A DNA stretch of 13,398 bases. It comes from Pseudomonadota bacterium (lineage in GTDB: Bacteria; Pseudomonadota; Gammaproteobacteria; Burkholderiales; Burkholderiaceae_C). Shown piece by piece: positions 7,402-13,398 of the stretch (the stretch's first letter is position 1; each line of letters begins with the position of its first letter). The notes beneath the pieces were generated by a model, which was given only the letters and a program-made list of their open reading frames with translations, did not search any database and was not told where the DNA came from. The DNA lies in the NCBI GenBank assembly GCA_023438115.1, contig JAEZEB010000386.1, forward strand, positions 1-13,398, read 5' to 3'. A program made the position numbers and the translations under genes.

Positions 7402-8261
7402 TGGCGCACGTCCTGCCCATGCCGGCTTCCGTGGCCTGGCGCGTGCTCGGCACACCTTTCCGCGGCGCCGAGCGCCTGCACTTGGCGCCCTCGGTGCCGG
7501 GCTACCGCGTGCTGCGCGAGCTGGGCACGGGCCGCCGCAGCAGCGCCTGGCTGGCGCAGGATGGAGACGGGGAGACCCTCGTGCTGAAGCTGCAGCCCGC
7601 CGACGGTGCGCAGCTGCACCGCGAATGGGAGTTCGCCGCCGGATGCGCGGGCGGGCACGTCGTGCGCGTGTTCGACCACGGCCGCGACGCCCGCTGGGCC
7701 TGGCTGGCGATGGAATACCTTCCGGGCGGCGATCTCGCGCAGCGCCTGCGCCGTCCGGTCGAACGCGCCCAGGCGCTGGCCTGGCTCGCCGAGGCGGCGC
7801 GTGGGCTCGCGCAACTGCATCGCCGCGATTGCGTGCATCGCGACGTGAAGCCCGCCAACTTCCTGCTGCGCGCGGACGGTGCGCTGGTGCTGGCCGACCT
7901 GGGGCTCGTTGCCCGCGCCGGGACCGTGCCCGCCGGCGCGGAAGGCGCGCTCACCGGCACGCCGCGCTACGTCGCCCCCGAGCAACTGCAGGGCGGCCCC
8001 GCGTCGCCCGCGGCCGATGTCTACAGCCTGGGCGTGCTGCTGCACGAGATGCTTTGCGGCCGCCCGCCCTTTTCCGGCGAGACGCTGATGGAAGTGCTGT
8101 CCCAGCACCTGCTCGCCGCCCCCGCGCGCCTGCCCGCCCACGCGGTGGACCTGCAGCCGCTGGTGGATCGCATGCTAGCCAAAGAGGTGCAACAGCGGCT
8201 TCCGCACGCGGATGCAGTCCTGGACCTTCTGAGCCAAGGTGGTAGTCGTGACCCTGAATGA
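7401..8261 (+). CDS. Serine/threonine protein kinase, small soluble
   Basis: Second Hanks-type kinase, 286 aa, essentially only a kinase domain. Motifs in order are the glycine loop GTGRRSS at 42-48, Lys63 in VLKLQ, a candidate alphaC Glu at 75 or 77, HRDVKPAN with His146, Arg147, Asp148 and Lys150, DLG (166-168) in place of DFG, GTPRYVAPEQ and DVYSLGVLLHEMLCG. Catalytic Lys and both Asp are present, so activity is likely despite the DLG variant. There is no membrane segment or sensory domain. It looks like a paralogue of the kinase encoded just upstream: both start their kinase domain with GYRVLR, share MEY-P-GDL, and have a 19-nt identical stretch at the YSLGVL motif. The ATG at 7401 shares one base with the preceding TGA, a classic coupling arrangement. 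The 3' end overlaps the next gene by 14 bases. It probably acts with its neighbour on the response regulators or CheA downstream, which is inference from order only. Confidence 0.9.
   Translation: MAHVLPMPASVAWRVLGTPFRGAERLHLAPSVPGYRVLRELGTGRRSSAWLAQDGDGETLVLKLQPADGAQLHREWEFAAGCAGGHVVRVFDHGRDARWAWLAMEYLPGGDLAQRLRRPVERAQALAWLAEAARGLAQLHRRDCVHRDVKPANFLLRADGALVLADLGLVARAGTVPAGAEGALTGTPRYVAPEQLQGGPASPAADVYSLGVLLHEMLCGRPPFSGETLMEVLSQHLLAAPARLPAHAVDLQPLVDRMLAKEVQQRLPHADAVLDLLSQGGSRDPE
8236..8242 (+). promoter_or_regulatory. Shine-Dalgarno site that decides the GTG start at 8248
   Basis: AAGGTGG differs by one base from the ideal AAGGAGG and lies 5 nt before GTG 8248. The more upstream in-frame GTG at 8239 lies inside this site and so is an unlikely start. 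The site is embedded in the 3' end of the second kinase gene. Confidence 0.6.
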
Positions 8262-9120
8262 ACAATATCTCGTCGACGTGATCGGCTTCAATCCGGTGGA
8301 GCGGTCGATGCTCGCGAGCATCTTCGCCCTCGCCGCGCGGCGCGATCCGGCCTTCGTGCAGTACGACCCGAACTCCACGGTGAGCGGGTCGGCCGACATC
8401 TACCTGGTGGATGCCGAGAGCCCGGAGGCACTCAACGAGTTCAAGACGCTGTCCAAGCGCTCGAACCTGCCGGCCGTGATGATCGGCTCCGGCGGCGACA
8501 GCATGGGCTTTCCCATGCTGCCGCGGCCGCTGCAGTGGGCCCGCCTGCTGCAGGCGCTGGAGGCGACGGTGACGACCTCGGGCGGGCGCAAGCGCGACGA
8601 CGACGAGGGCACGCTGCCTCTGGGGACGACGCTGTCGGCGAGCGCCGCCGGCCGCTCGGGCGCCGGCACCTCGACGCCGCCGCTGGATGCCGCCGCCGCC
8701 AAGCGCCGCGCGCTCGGGGACACCGTGCTCGTGGTGGACGACAACGCCTCGGTGCGCATGTTCATGAAGGCCAAGCTGGCGCCCTTCAACTTCGAGGTCG
8801 ACTTCGCCGAGACCGGCGAGGAGGCCGTGGGCCTGACCGGCACGCGCGAGTACACCTGCGTCTTCCTCGACGTGGTGCTGCCCGGCATCGACGGCTACCA
8901 GGTCTGCAAGCTGATCAAGGCCAACAAGCACGCGATCAAGAAGACGGCGGTGGTGATGCTCACCAGCCGCAGCTCGCCGTTCGACAAGCTGCGCGGCTCG
9001 CTCGCGGGCTGCGACGAATACCTCACGAAGCCGCTGGACGAGGACCGCCTCCTCGAGGTGATCGCCCAGTTCCTTCCTTCCAGCCGCAAGCGGGACAAGT
9101 CAGGGAGCAAACAAAAATGA
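8248..9120 (+). CDS. Response regulator with degenerate N-terminal receiver and intact C-terminal receiver (PilG-like)
   Basis: 290-aa protein lacking a DNA-binding or enzymatic output domain, so it probably signals by protein contact. The C-terminal receiver (about 157-277) is complete: acidic pair Asp164/Asp165 in LVVDDNAS, phospho-acceptor Asp208 in FLDVVLPGIDGY, Thr239 in MLTSR and Lys261 in LTKP. This resembles PilG-type regulators of chemosensory systems. The N-terminal about 105 residues also follow a receiver pattern but are degenerate: VIGFNPVERSML in place of VVDDNP, YLVDAES retaining an Asp at about residue 55, and LPRPL where LxKP is expected. An Ala/Gly/Ser/Thr-rich linker (about 110-155) joins the two. 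A basic tail, SSRKRDKSGSKQK, ends the protein. GTG 8248 is preferred over GTG 8239 because of the Shine-Dalgarno position. It overlaps the upstream kinase gene by 14 nt and the next gene by ATGA, so it is strongly coupled within the operon and is a likely target of CheA. Confidence 0.88.
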   Translation: MTLNEQYLVDVIGFNPVERSMLASIFALAARRDPAFVQYDPNSTVSGSADIYLVDAESPEALNEFKTLSKRSNLPAVMIGSGGDSMGFPMLPRPLQWARLLQALEATVTTSGGRKRDDDEGTLPLGTTLSASAAGRSGAGTSTPPLDAAAAKRRALGDTVLVVDDNASVRMFMKAKLAPFNFEVDFAETGEEAVGLTGTREYTCVFLDVVLPGIDGYQVCKLIKANKHAIKKTAVVMLTSRSSPFDKLRGSLAGCDEYLTKPLDEDRLLEVIAQFLPSSRKRDKSGSKQK

Positions 9121-9479
9121 GCAAGGCCATTCTGGTGGTGGACGACACGCGGTCGATGCGCGCGATGGTGGCCGCGGTGCTGCAGGGCGCGGGCTACGAA
9201 GTGGCGGAAGCGGGCGACGGCGTGGAGGCGCTGGAGCTGGCGCGCGCGCGGGTGTTCGACCTCGTCGTGACCGACCACAACATGCCGCGCATGGACGGCG
9301 TCACGCTCGTGCGCGAGCTGCGCGCGCTGCCCAACTACGACCACGTGGCGCTGATCGTGCTGTCGACGGAGGCGAGCCCGGAGCTCAAGCAGCGCGGGCG
9401 CGAGGCGGGCGCCACGGGCTGGATGGCCAAGCCCTTCGATCCCCAGCGCATGCTGGACATCGTCGGCAAGTTCATCTGA
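9117..9479 (+). CDS. CheY-like single-domain response regulator
   Basis: 120-aa stand-alone receiver, the standard CheY length. It shows the acidic pair Asp9/Asp10 in ILVVDDTRSM, phospho-acceptor Asp53 in VVTDHNMPRMDG, Ser83 in VLSTEAS at the conserved Thr/Ser position, and Lys105 in MAKPFDPQRM. The GATGWMAKPFDPQ block is characteristic of CheY proteins from chemotaxis clusters of Comamonadaceae-like bacteria. It would take phosphate from CheA and act on a motor or another effector, or serve as a phosphate sink beside the two-receiver regulator, like the PilG/PilH pair. Start ATG 9117 overlaps the upstream stop (ATGA), with GGGAG at 9103-9107 nine bases before it. The cheA start follows after 19 bp. 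Whether it drives a flagellar motor cannot be told from the sequence. Confidence 0.92.
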   Translation: MSKAILVVDDTRSMRAMVAAVLQGAGYEVAEAGDGVEALELARARVFDLVVTDHNMPRMDGVTLVRELRALPNYDHVALIVLSTEASPELKQRGREAGATGWMAKPFDPQRMLDIVGKFI

Positions 9480-9498
9480 GCCGAACGCGGGAGGCGCC

Positions 9499-11667
9499 AT
9501 GTTCCAGCCATCCAACAGCTTCGGCGACCCGGTCGCTTTCCGCACCATCTTCTTCGAGGAGGCGCAGGAGCACCTGGCCAACGTCGAGGCGATCCTGTTG
9601 CGCATGGACATAGCCGCGCCCCACCCGGACGAGCTCAACGCGATCTTCCGGGCGGTGCACTCCATCAAGGGCAGCGCCGCGATGCTCGGTTGCACCGAGA
9701 TCGCCGCGCTGACGCACCTGCAGGAGAACCTGCTGGACCTGCTGCGCAAGGGCGAGCGGCCCATCGCCGCCGCCGACGTCGACGCGATGCTGCGCGCCGG
9801 CGACGTGCTGCGCCTGCAGGTGCAGCACCGGCGCGGATCGCGCCCCGACGCGCCCGATGCCGACGGCGTGGAAGCGCTGCTGCGCGAGCGCGTGGCGCAG
9901 CCCGCCGCCGATGCGCGCAACGGGCAGTCGGGTCCCGTCACGCGCAGTTTCCGCGTGCAGCTCGGCCCGCTGGACGAGGCGATCGACGAGCTCGAACTGG
10001 ACATGATGCTCACCGGCCTCTCGGAGATGGGCGCCGTGAGCGACACCGTGGTGGACAACACCGCGGGGGGCAGCGTGCGCTTCGACGTGCTGCTGGAGGG
10101 CGCCGCGGCCGACCTGCAGGGCGTGCTGGCGCTGGTGGTGGCGCCGGAGAAGATCGCGATCGAAACGCTGGGACAGGCGGAAGTCACGGTCCGCGCGATC
10201 GAACCCGCGCCGCCGCTGCAGGCCGTCGCACCCGCTGCACCCGCCGCCAACGAGCTCGACGAATTCTTCGTCGATCCCGCGGAGCTGAAGAAGAAAAGGG
10301 CACCCGCGGCCGAGGACGACGGCATCGAACTGTTCGTCTCCCCCGAGCAATTCCGCAAGCCGCCGCAGCAGCAGGAAAACGTCGACCTGTTCGTCAGTCC
10401 CGCCGAACTGAAGGCCCAGGCCGCGAAGCCCGCCAGGCCGGCTCCGGCCGCGGACCTCGACGCGCACCTGGGCGCCGCGCACGACGCCACCTACATCCGC
10501 GTGTCCACCGAGAAGATCGACCTGCTGGTGAACCTGGTGGGCGAGCTCGTGATCACCGAGGCCATGCTGGCGCGCTCCGGCGAGCTGGGCGAAGTCGCCA
10601 ACGACGGACGCTACGGCGGCAACAGCGGCCTGGCCGACCTGTCGCGCCATACGCGCAACCTGCAGGAGGCTGTGCTTGCCATCCGCATGCTGCCGATCTC
10701 CAACGTGTTCCAGCGCTTCCCGCGCGTGGTGCACGAACTGTCGGCGCGCCTGGGCAAGAAGGTGGAGCTGAAGACCTCGGGCGAGGGCACCGAGCTCGAT
10801 CGCGGCCTGATCGAGAAGATCTCCGATCCGCTGATGCACCTGGTGCGCAACGCGATCGACCACGGCCTGGAGACGCCGGACGTGCGCGTTGCCGCCGGCA
10901 AGCCCGCGATGGGCACCGTGCAGCTGCGCGCCAGCCAGCGCGGCGGCAACATCGTGATCGAGGTGAGCGACGACGGCCGCGGCCTGGACCGCGAGCGCAT
11001 CCTGCGCCGCGCCGCCGAGCGCGGCATCGCGATCTCGCCCGACGCGCCGGATGCCGAGGTCTTCCAGCTGATCTTCGAGGCCGGCTTCTCCACCGCGGAG
11101 AAGGTCACCGACGTCTCCGGCCGCGGCGTCGGCATGGACGTCGTCCGGCGCAACATCCAGGCCCTCGGCGGCACGGTGGACCTGTCGTCGGTGGCGGGCC
11201 AGGGCACGCGCGTCAGCGTGAGCGTGCCGCTGACGCTGGCGATCATGGAAGCCATGACCATCGCGATCGGCGGCGAGACCTACGTCCTGCCGCTCGCGAG
11301 CGTCGTCGAGTCGCTCAGCGTTTCGGCCGACGCGATCCACACGCTGCCGGGCCACGGCGACACGCTGCGCGTGCGCGAGGAATACCTGCCCGTGCTGCAC
11401 CTGGCGAAGCTGTTCCCGCCGCAGCGCCCGCGCGAGCAGGCCGCGGGCATCGGCGTGATCGTCGAGACCGACGGCGCCAGGGCGGTGCTGCTGGTCGACG
11501 AGCTGGTGGGGCAGCAGCAGGTGGTGGTCAAGAGCCTGGAGACGAATTTCCGCCGGGTGCCGGGCTTGTCCGGCGCCACGGTGATGGGCGACGGTTCCGT
11601 GGCCCTGATCCTGGACGTGGCGCACCTGGTGCGCCTGTCCGGGCGCGAAGGCGCGATGCTGCTCTGA
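9499..11667 (+). CDS. cheA: Chemotaxis histidine kinase CheA
   Basis: 722-aa chemotaxis kinase that autophosphorylates on His under receptor control and passes phosphate to CheY-type regulators; cytoplasmic, in receptor arrays. Domains: P1/HPt about 1-110 with His54 in AVHSIKGSAAMLG; a P2-like ferredoxin-type region about 149-222; a charged, proline-rich linker about 235-328 carrying three copies of an FFVDPAELK-like motif; P3 dimerisation helices about 330-395 with VNLVGELVI; the ATPase domain with N-box LVRNAIDHGLE (Asn451), DDGRGLD at 491-497 and GRGVGMDVV at 541-549; and a P5 CheW-like domain about 583-715. From P3 onward it closely follows the classical CheA pattern, and all catalytic boxes are intact. 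ATG 9499 is preceded by GGGAGG at 9489-9494 with a 4-nt spacing. It is 19 bp after the cheY-like gene and 73 bp before the receptor gene. A chpA-like name is less apt because there is only one HPt domain and no C-terminal receiver. Confidence 0.95.
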   Translation: MFQPSNSFGDPVAFRTIFFEEAQEHLANVEAILLRMDIAAPHPDELNAIFRAVHSIKGSAAMLGCTEIAALTHLQENLLDLLRKGERPIAAADVDAMLRAGDVLRLQVQHRRGSRPDAPDADGVEALLRERVAQPAADARNGQSGPVTRSFRVQLGPLDEAIDELELDMMLTGLSEMGAVSDTVVDNTAGGSVRFDVLLEGAAADLQGVLALVVAPEKIAIETLGQAEVTVRAIEPAPPLQAVAPAAPAANELDEFFVDPAELKKKRAPAAEDDGIELFVSPEQFRKPPQQQENVDLFVSPAELKAQAAKPARPAPAADLDAHLGAAHDATYIRVSTEKIDLLVNLVGELVITEAMLARSGELGEVANDGRYGGNSGLADLSRHTRNLQEAVLAIRMLPISNVFQRFPRVVHELSARLGKKVELKTSGEGTELDRGLIEKISDPLMHLVRNAIDHGLETPDVRVAAGKPAMGTVQLRASQRGGNIVIEVSDDGRGLDRERILRRAAERGIAISPDAPDAEVFQLIFEAGFSTAEKVTDVSGRGVGMDVVRRNIQALGGTVDLSSVAGQGTRVSVSVPLTLAIMEAMTIAIGGETYVLPLASVVESLSVSADAIHTLPGHGDTLRVREEYLPVLHLAKLFPPQRPREQAAGIGVIVETDGARAVLLVDELVGQQQVVVKSLETNFRRVPGLSGATVMGDGSVALILDVAHLVRLSGREGAMLL

Positions 11668-11702
11668 GGCGGCGCGCGAAGGCAAAGAAACGGCAGTACC
11701 AA

Positions 11703-11730
11703 GGCCCTTCAGGGCCGGCTCCCGGGGGAG
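11703..11730 (+). other. Two adjacent short hairpins in the leader of the chemoreceptor gene
   Basis: GGCCC-TTCA-GGGCC (11703-11716) forms a perfect 5-bp stem with a 4-nt loop. Immediately after, CTCCC-GG-GGGAG (11719-11730) is a second inverted repeat whose right arm is part of the purine-rich ribosome-binding stretch. A second Shine-Dalgarno, GGGAGG at 11731-11736, lies 4 nt before the ATG. There is no T-run, so this is not a canonical terminator. It could tune receptor translation relative to cheA, which is inference only. Confidence 0.35.
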
Positions 11731-11740
11731 GGGAGGCGAA

Positions 11741-13396
11741 ATGAAAGTCTGGCACAAGATCCTGGTTCCGCCCGTCGTGGCGATCGTGTTCCTGCTCGCG
11801 CTGGGCGCCATCTCGGTGGCGCTGATGGCGCGGCAGGGCCTGGCGATCAACACGCTGATCAAGAACCGCGGCGGCAGCATCACGCTCGCGCTCACCGTCT
11901 TCCAGGCCACGGGCCAGGTGCAGTCCAGCGTCTACCGCAACTACGTGGCGGCCGCGGAGCAGGGCGCGGAGAAGATGAAGCAGGAGGCCGCGGCGCAGGA
12001 CGCCGAGCTCGACGCCGTCGTCAAGCGCGCGCAGGAATACCTTGCGCTGCCCAACCTCGAGAGCGAGGAACGCGCGCTGGTCGAGTCCTCGCTCGCGAAG
12101 CTGGCGAGCTACCGGCGCGAGATCGACGCGGTGATGTCCAACGCGACGACGGATCCCGTCGCCGCGATGACGGCCTTGCGGGCTTCCGACCGCACGTTCC
12201 AGGAACTCGGCCAGATCTACACGAAGATGCAGGAGCTGCAGGGCACCCTCGCCGCCGAGAGCTCGGCGCAGGGAGCGCGCGACTTCCGCAACATGCTGAT
12301 CTCCATCCTCGGCATCGCCGTGCTGGCGGCGGCCGTGGCGCTGGCCACCGCGATCGTGATGGCGCGCCGCGTGGTGCAGCCGCTGCGCGAAGCGACGCAC
12401 GTGGCGGGCGAGATCGCCCGCGGCGACCTGAGCAGCGCGGTCACCGTGCACGGCAAGGACGAGACGGCCGAACTGCTCGGCGCGCAGATGCGCATGCAGG
12501 AGGACCTGCGCCGCCTGGTGACCGAAGTGGTGGGCGGCGCCCGCGCGGTGGCCGACACCAGCGCGCAGATCGCGCAGGGCAACCTGGACCTGTCGCAGCG
12601 CACGGAGGAACAGGCCAGCACGCTGGAGGAGACAGCCAGCTCGATGGAGGAGCTGACCTCCACGGTGCACCAGAACGCGGAGAACGCGCGGCAGGCGAGC
12701 CAGCTGGCCGTCGAAGCCTCGGACGTGGCGCGCAAGGGTGGCCAGGTGGTGGGACAGGTGGTCAGCACGATGAGCGGGATCTCCGGCTCCTCGCGCAAGA
12801 TCGCCGACATCATCGGCGTGATCGACGGCATCGCCTTCCAGACCAACATCCTGGCGCTCAACGCCGCGGTCGAAGCGGCGCGTGCCGGCGAACAGGGCCG
12901 CGGCTTCGCGGTGGTGGCCTCGGAAGTGCGCAGCCTGGCGCAACGCAGCGCCACGGCCGCCAAGGAGATCAAGACGCTGATCGCCGATTCGGTCGACAAG
13001 GTCGACGCGGGCGCGCGCCTGGTGGACTCGGCCGGCAAGACGATGGACGAGATCGTGGGCTCGGTGAAGAAGGTGAGCGACCTCATCGCCGAGATCGCCG
13101 CGGCGAGCCAGGAGCAGAGCTCGGGCATCGCGCAGGTCAACACCGCGATCACGCAGATGGACCAGGTGGTGCAGCAGAACGCGTCGCTGGTGGAAGAGGC
13201 CACCGCGGCCACCGAATCGATGAAGGAGCAGGCCGCGGCGCTGCTGCGCACCGTCTCGCGTTTCCGCCTGGGCGGCGAAGCGGCGGCGCAGGCACCGGCC
13301 GTCGCTCCGATCCGCGTGCAGGCGCGGCCGCAGCCGGTGGCCCCGCTGCTCGCGCAGCCGGGGACGGCCGCGGCCGGAGAGTGGCGCTCCTTCTGA
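11741..13396 (+). CDS. Methyl-accepting chemotaxis protein (transmembrane chemoreceptor)
   Basis: 551-aa inner-membrane chemoreceptor that would control the CheA encoded just upstream. TM1 is about 8-30 and TM2 about 185-208, flanking a roughly 155-residue periplasmic helical domain, probably a four-helix bundle. A HAMP domain follows at about 209-261, then the long cytoplasmic signalling coiled coil with the conserved tip IDGIAFQTNILALNAAVEAARAGEQGRGFAVVASEVR (about 361-397). Probable methylation pairs are E289/E290, E296/E297 and E303/E304 on the first helix and E485/E486 on the second; the last three of these fit the consensus with small residues on both sides. After residue 510 an Ala/Pro-rich flexible tether ends in EWRSF, which fits the xWxxF CheR-docking pentapeptide. 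GGGAGG lies 4 nt before ATG 11741. The ligand cannot be predicted. The stop is 2 bases from the window edge, so downstream cluster members cannot be seen. Confidence 0.96.
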   Translation: MKVWHKILVPPVVAIVFLLALGAISVALMARQGLAINTLIKNRGGSITLALTVFQATGQVQSSVYRNYVAAAEQGAEKMKQEAAAQDAELDAVVKRAQEYLALPNLESEERALVESSLAKLASYRREIDAVMSNATTDPVAAMTALRASDRTFQELGQIYTKMQELQGTLAAESSAQGARDFRNMLISILGIAVLAAAVALATAIVMARRVVQPLREATHVAGEIARGDLSSAVTVHGKDETAELLGAQMRMQEDLRRLVTEVVGGARAVADTSAQIAQGNLDLSQRTEEQASTLEETASSMEELTSTVHQNAENARQASQLAVEASDVARKGGQVVGQVVSTMSGISGSSRKIADIIGVIDGIAFQTNILALNAAVEAARAGEQGRGFAVVASEVRSLAQRSATAAKEIKTLIADSVDKVDAGARLVDSAGKTMDEIVGSVKKVSDLIAEIAAASQEQSSGIAQVNTAITQMDQVVQQNASLVEEATAATESMKEQAAALLRTVSRFRLGGEAAAQAPAVAPIRVQARPQPVAPLLAQPGTAAAGEWRSF

Positions 13397-13398
13397 GA

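Noticed and set aside
11703..11716. Intrinsic terminator between cheA and the receptor gene
   Set aside because: The stem is only 5 bp and no T-tract follows, so readthrough is expected.
9472..11910. 812-codon minus-strand open frame opposite cheA
   Set aside because: Shadow of cheA, whose frame carries every expected catalytic box.

Overview
The window is about 70% GC with densely packed genes. It most resembles a betaproteobacterium of the order Burkholderiales, probably a Comamonadaceae relative such as Ramlibacter or Variovorax. This is inferred from the style of the chemotaxis proteins and of the transglutaminase/ATP-grasp pair; no rRNA or other taxonomic marker is present. I see no tRNA, rRNA, CRISPR array, insertion sequence or integrase. 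All eight genes have coherent protein families and similar base composition, so nothing points to recent transfer.

Left half (1-5575, minus strand): a two-gene operon. The promoter-proximal gene encodes a 1125-aa transglutaminase-like protein with a C-terminal DUF2126 region. Next, 26 bp downstream, is a circularly permuted ATP-grasp protein fused to an alpha-E domain, cut off by the left edge of the window. This is a known pairing of predicted amide-bond-forming (amidoligase) and amide-bond-cleaving enzymes for an unknown peptide.

Middle (5576-5796): a divergent intergenic region of about 220 bp. It holds a perfect 19-bp inverted repeat, a pair of GTGAC-type direct repeats and a plausible sigma70-like promoter facing right.

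Right half (5797-13396, plus strand): a tightly coupled six-gene signalling operon. In order it encodes (1) a degenerate class III cyclase domain fused to a Ser/Thr kinase, (2) a second, smaller Ser/Thr kinase, (3) a response regulator with a degenerate plus an intact receiver, (4) a CheY-like single receiver, (5) a CheA histidine kinase, and (6) a transmembrane chemoreceptor ending in a CheR-docking-like pentapeptide. The first four genes overlap by 1, 14 and 4 bases, which suggests translational coupling.

A likely reading is that the receptor controls CheA, CheA phosphorylates the two response regulators, and the Hanks-type kinases add a second phosphorylation layer. CheW, CheR and CheB are not in the window and may lie beyond the right edge. 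The unusual features are the Hanks kinases at the head of a chemosensory operon, the two degenerate domains (pseudo-cyclase and pseudo-receiver), and a triplicated short motif in the CheA linker.
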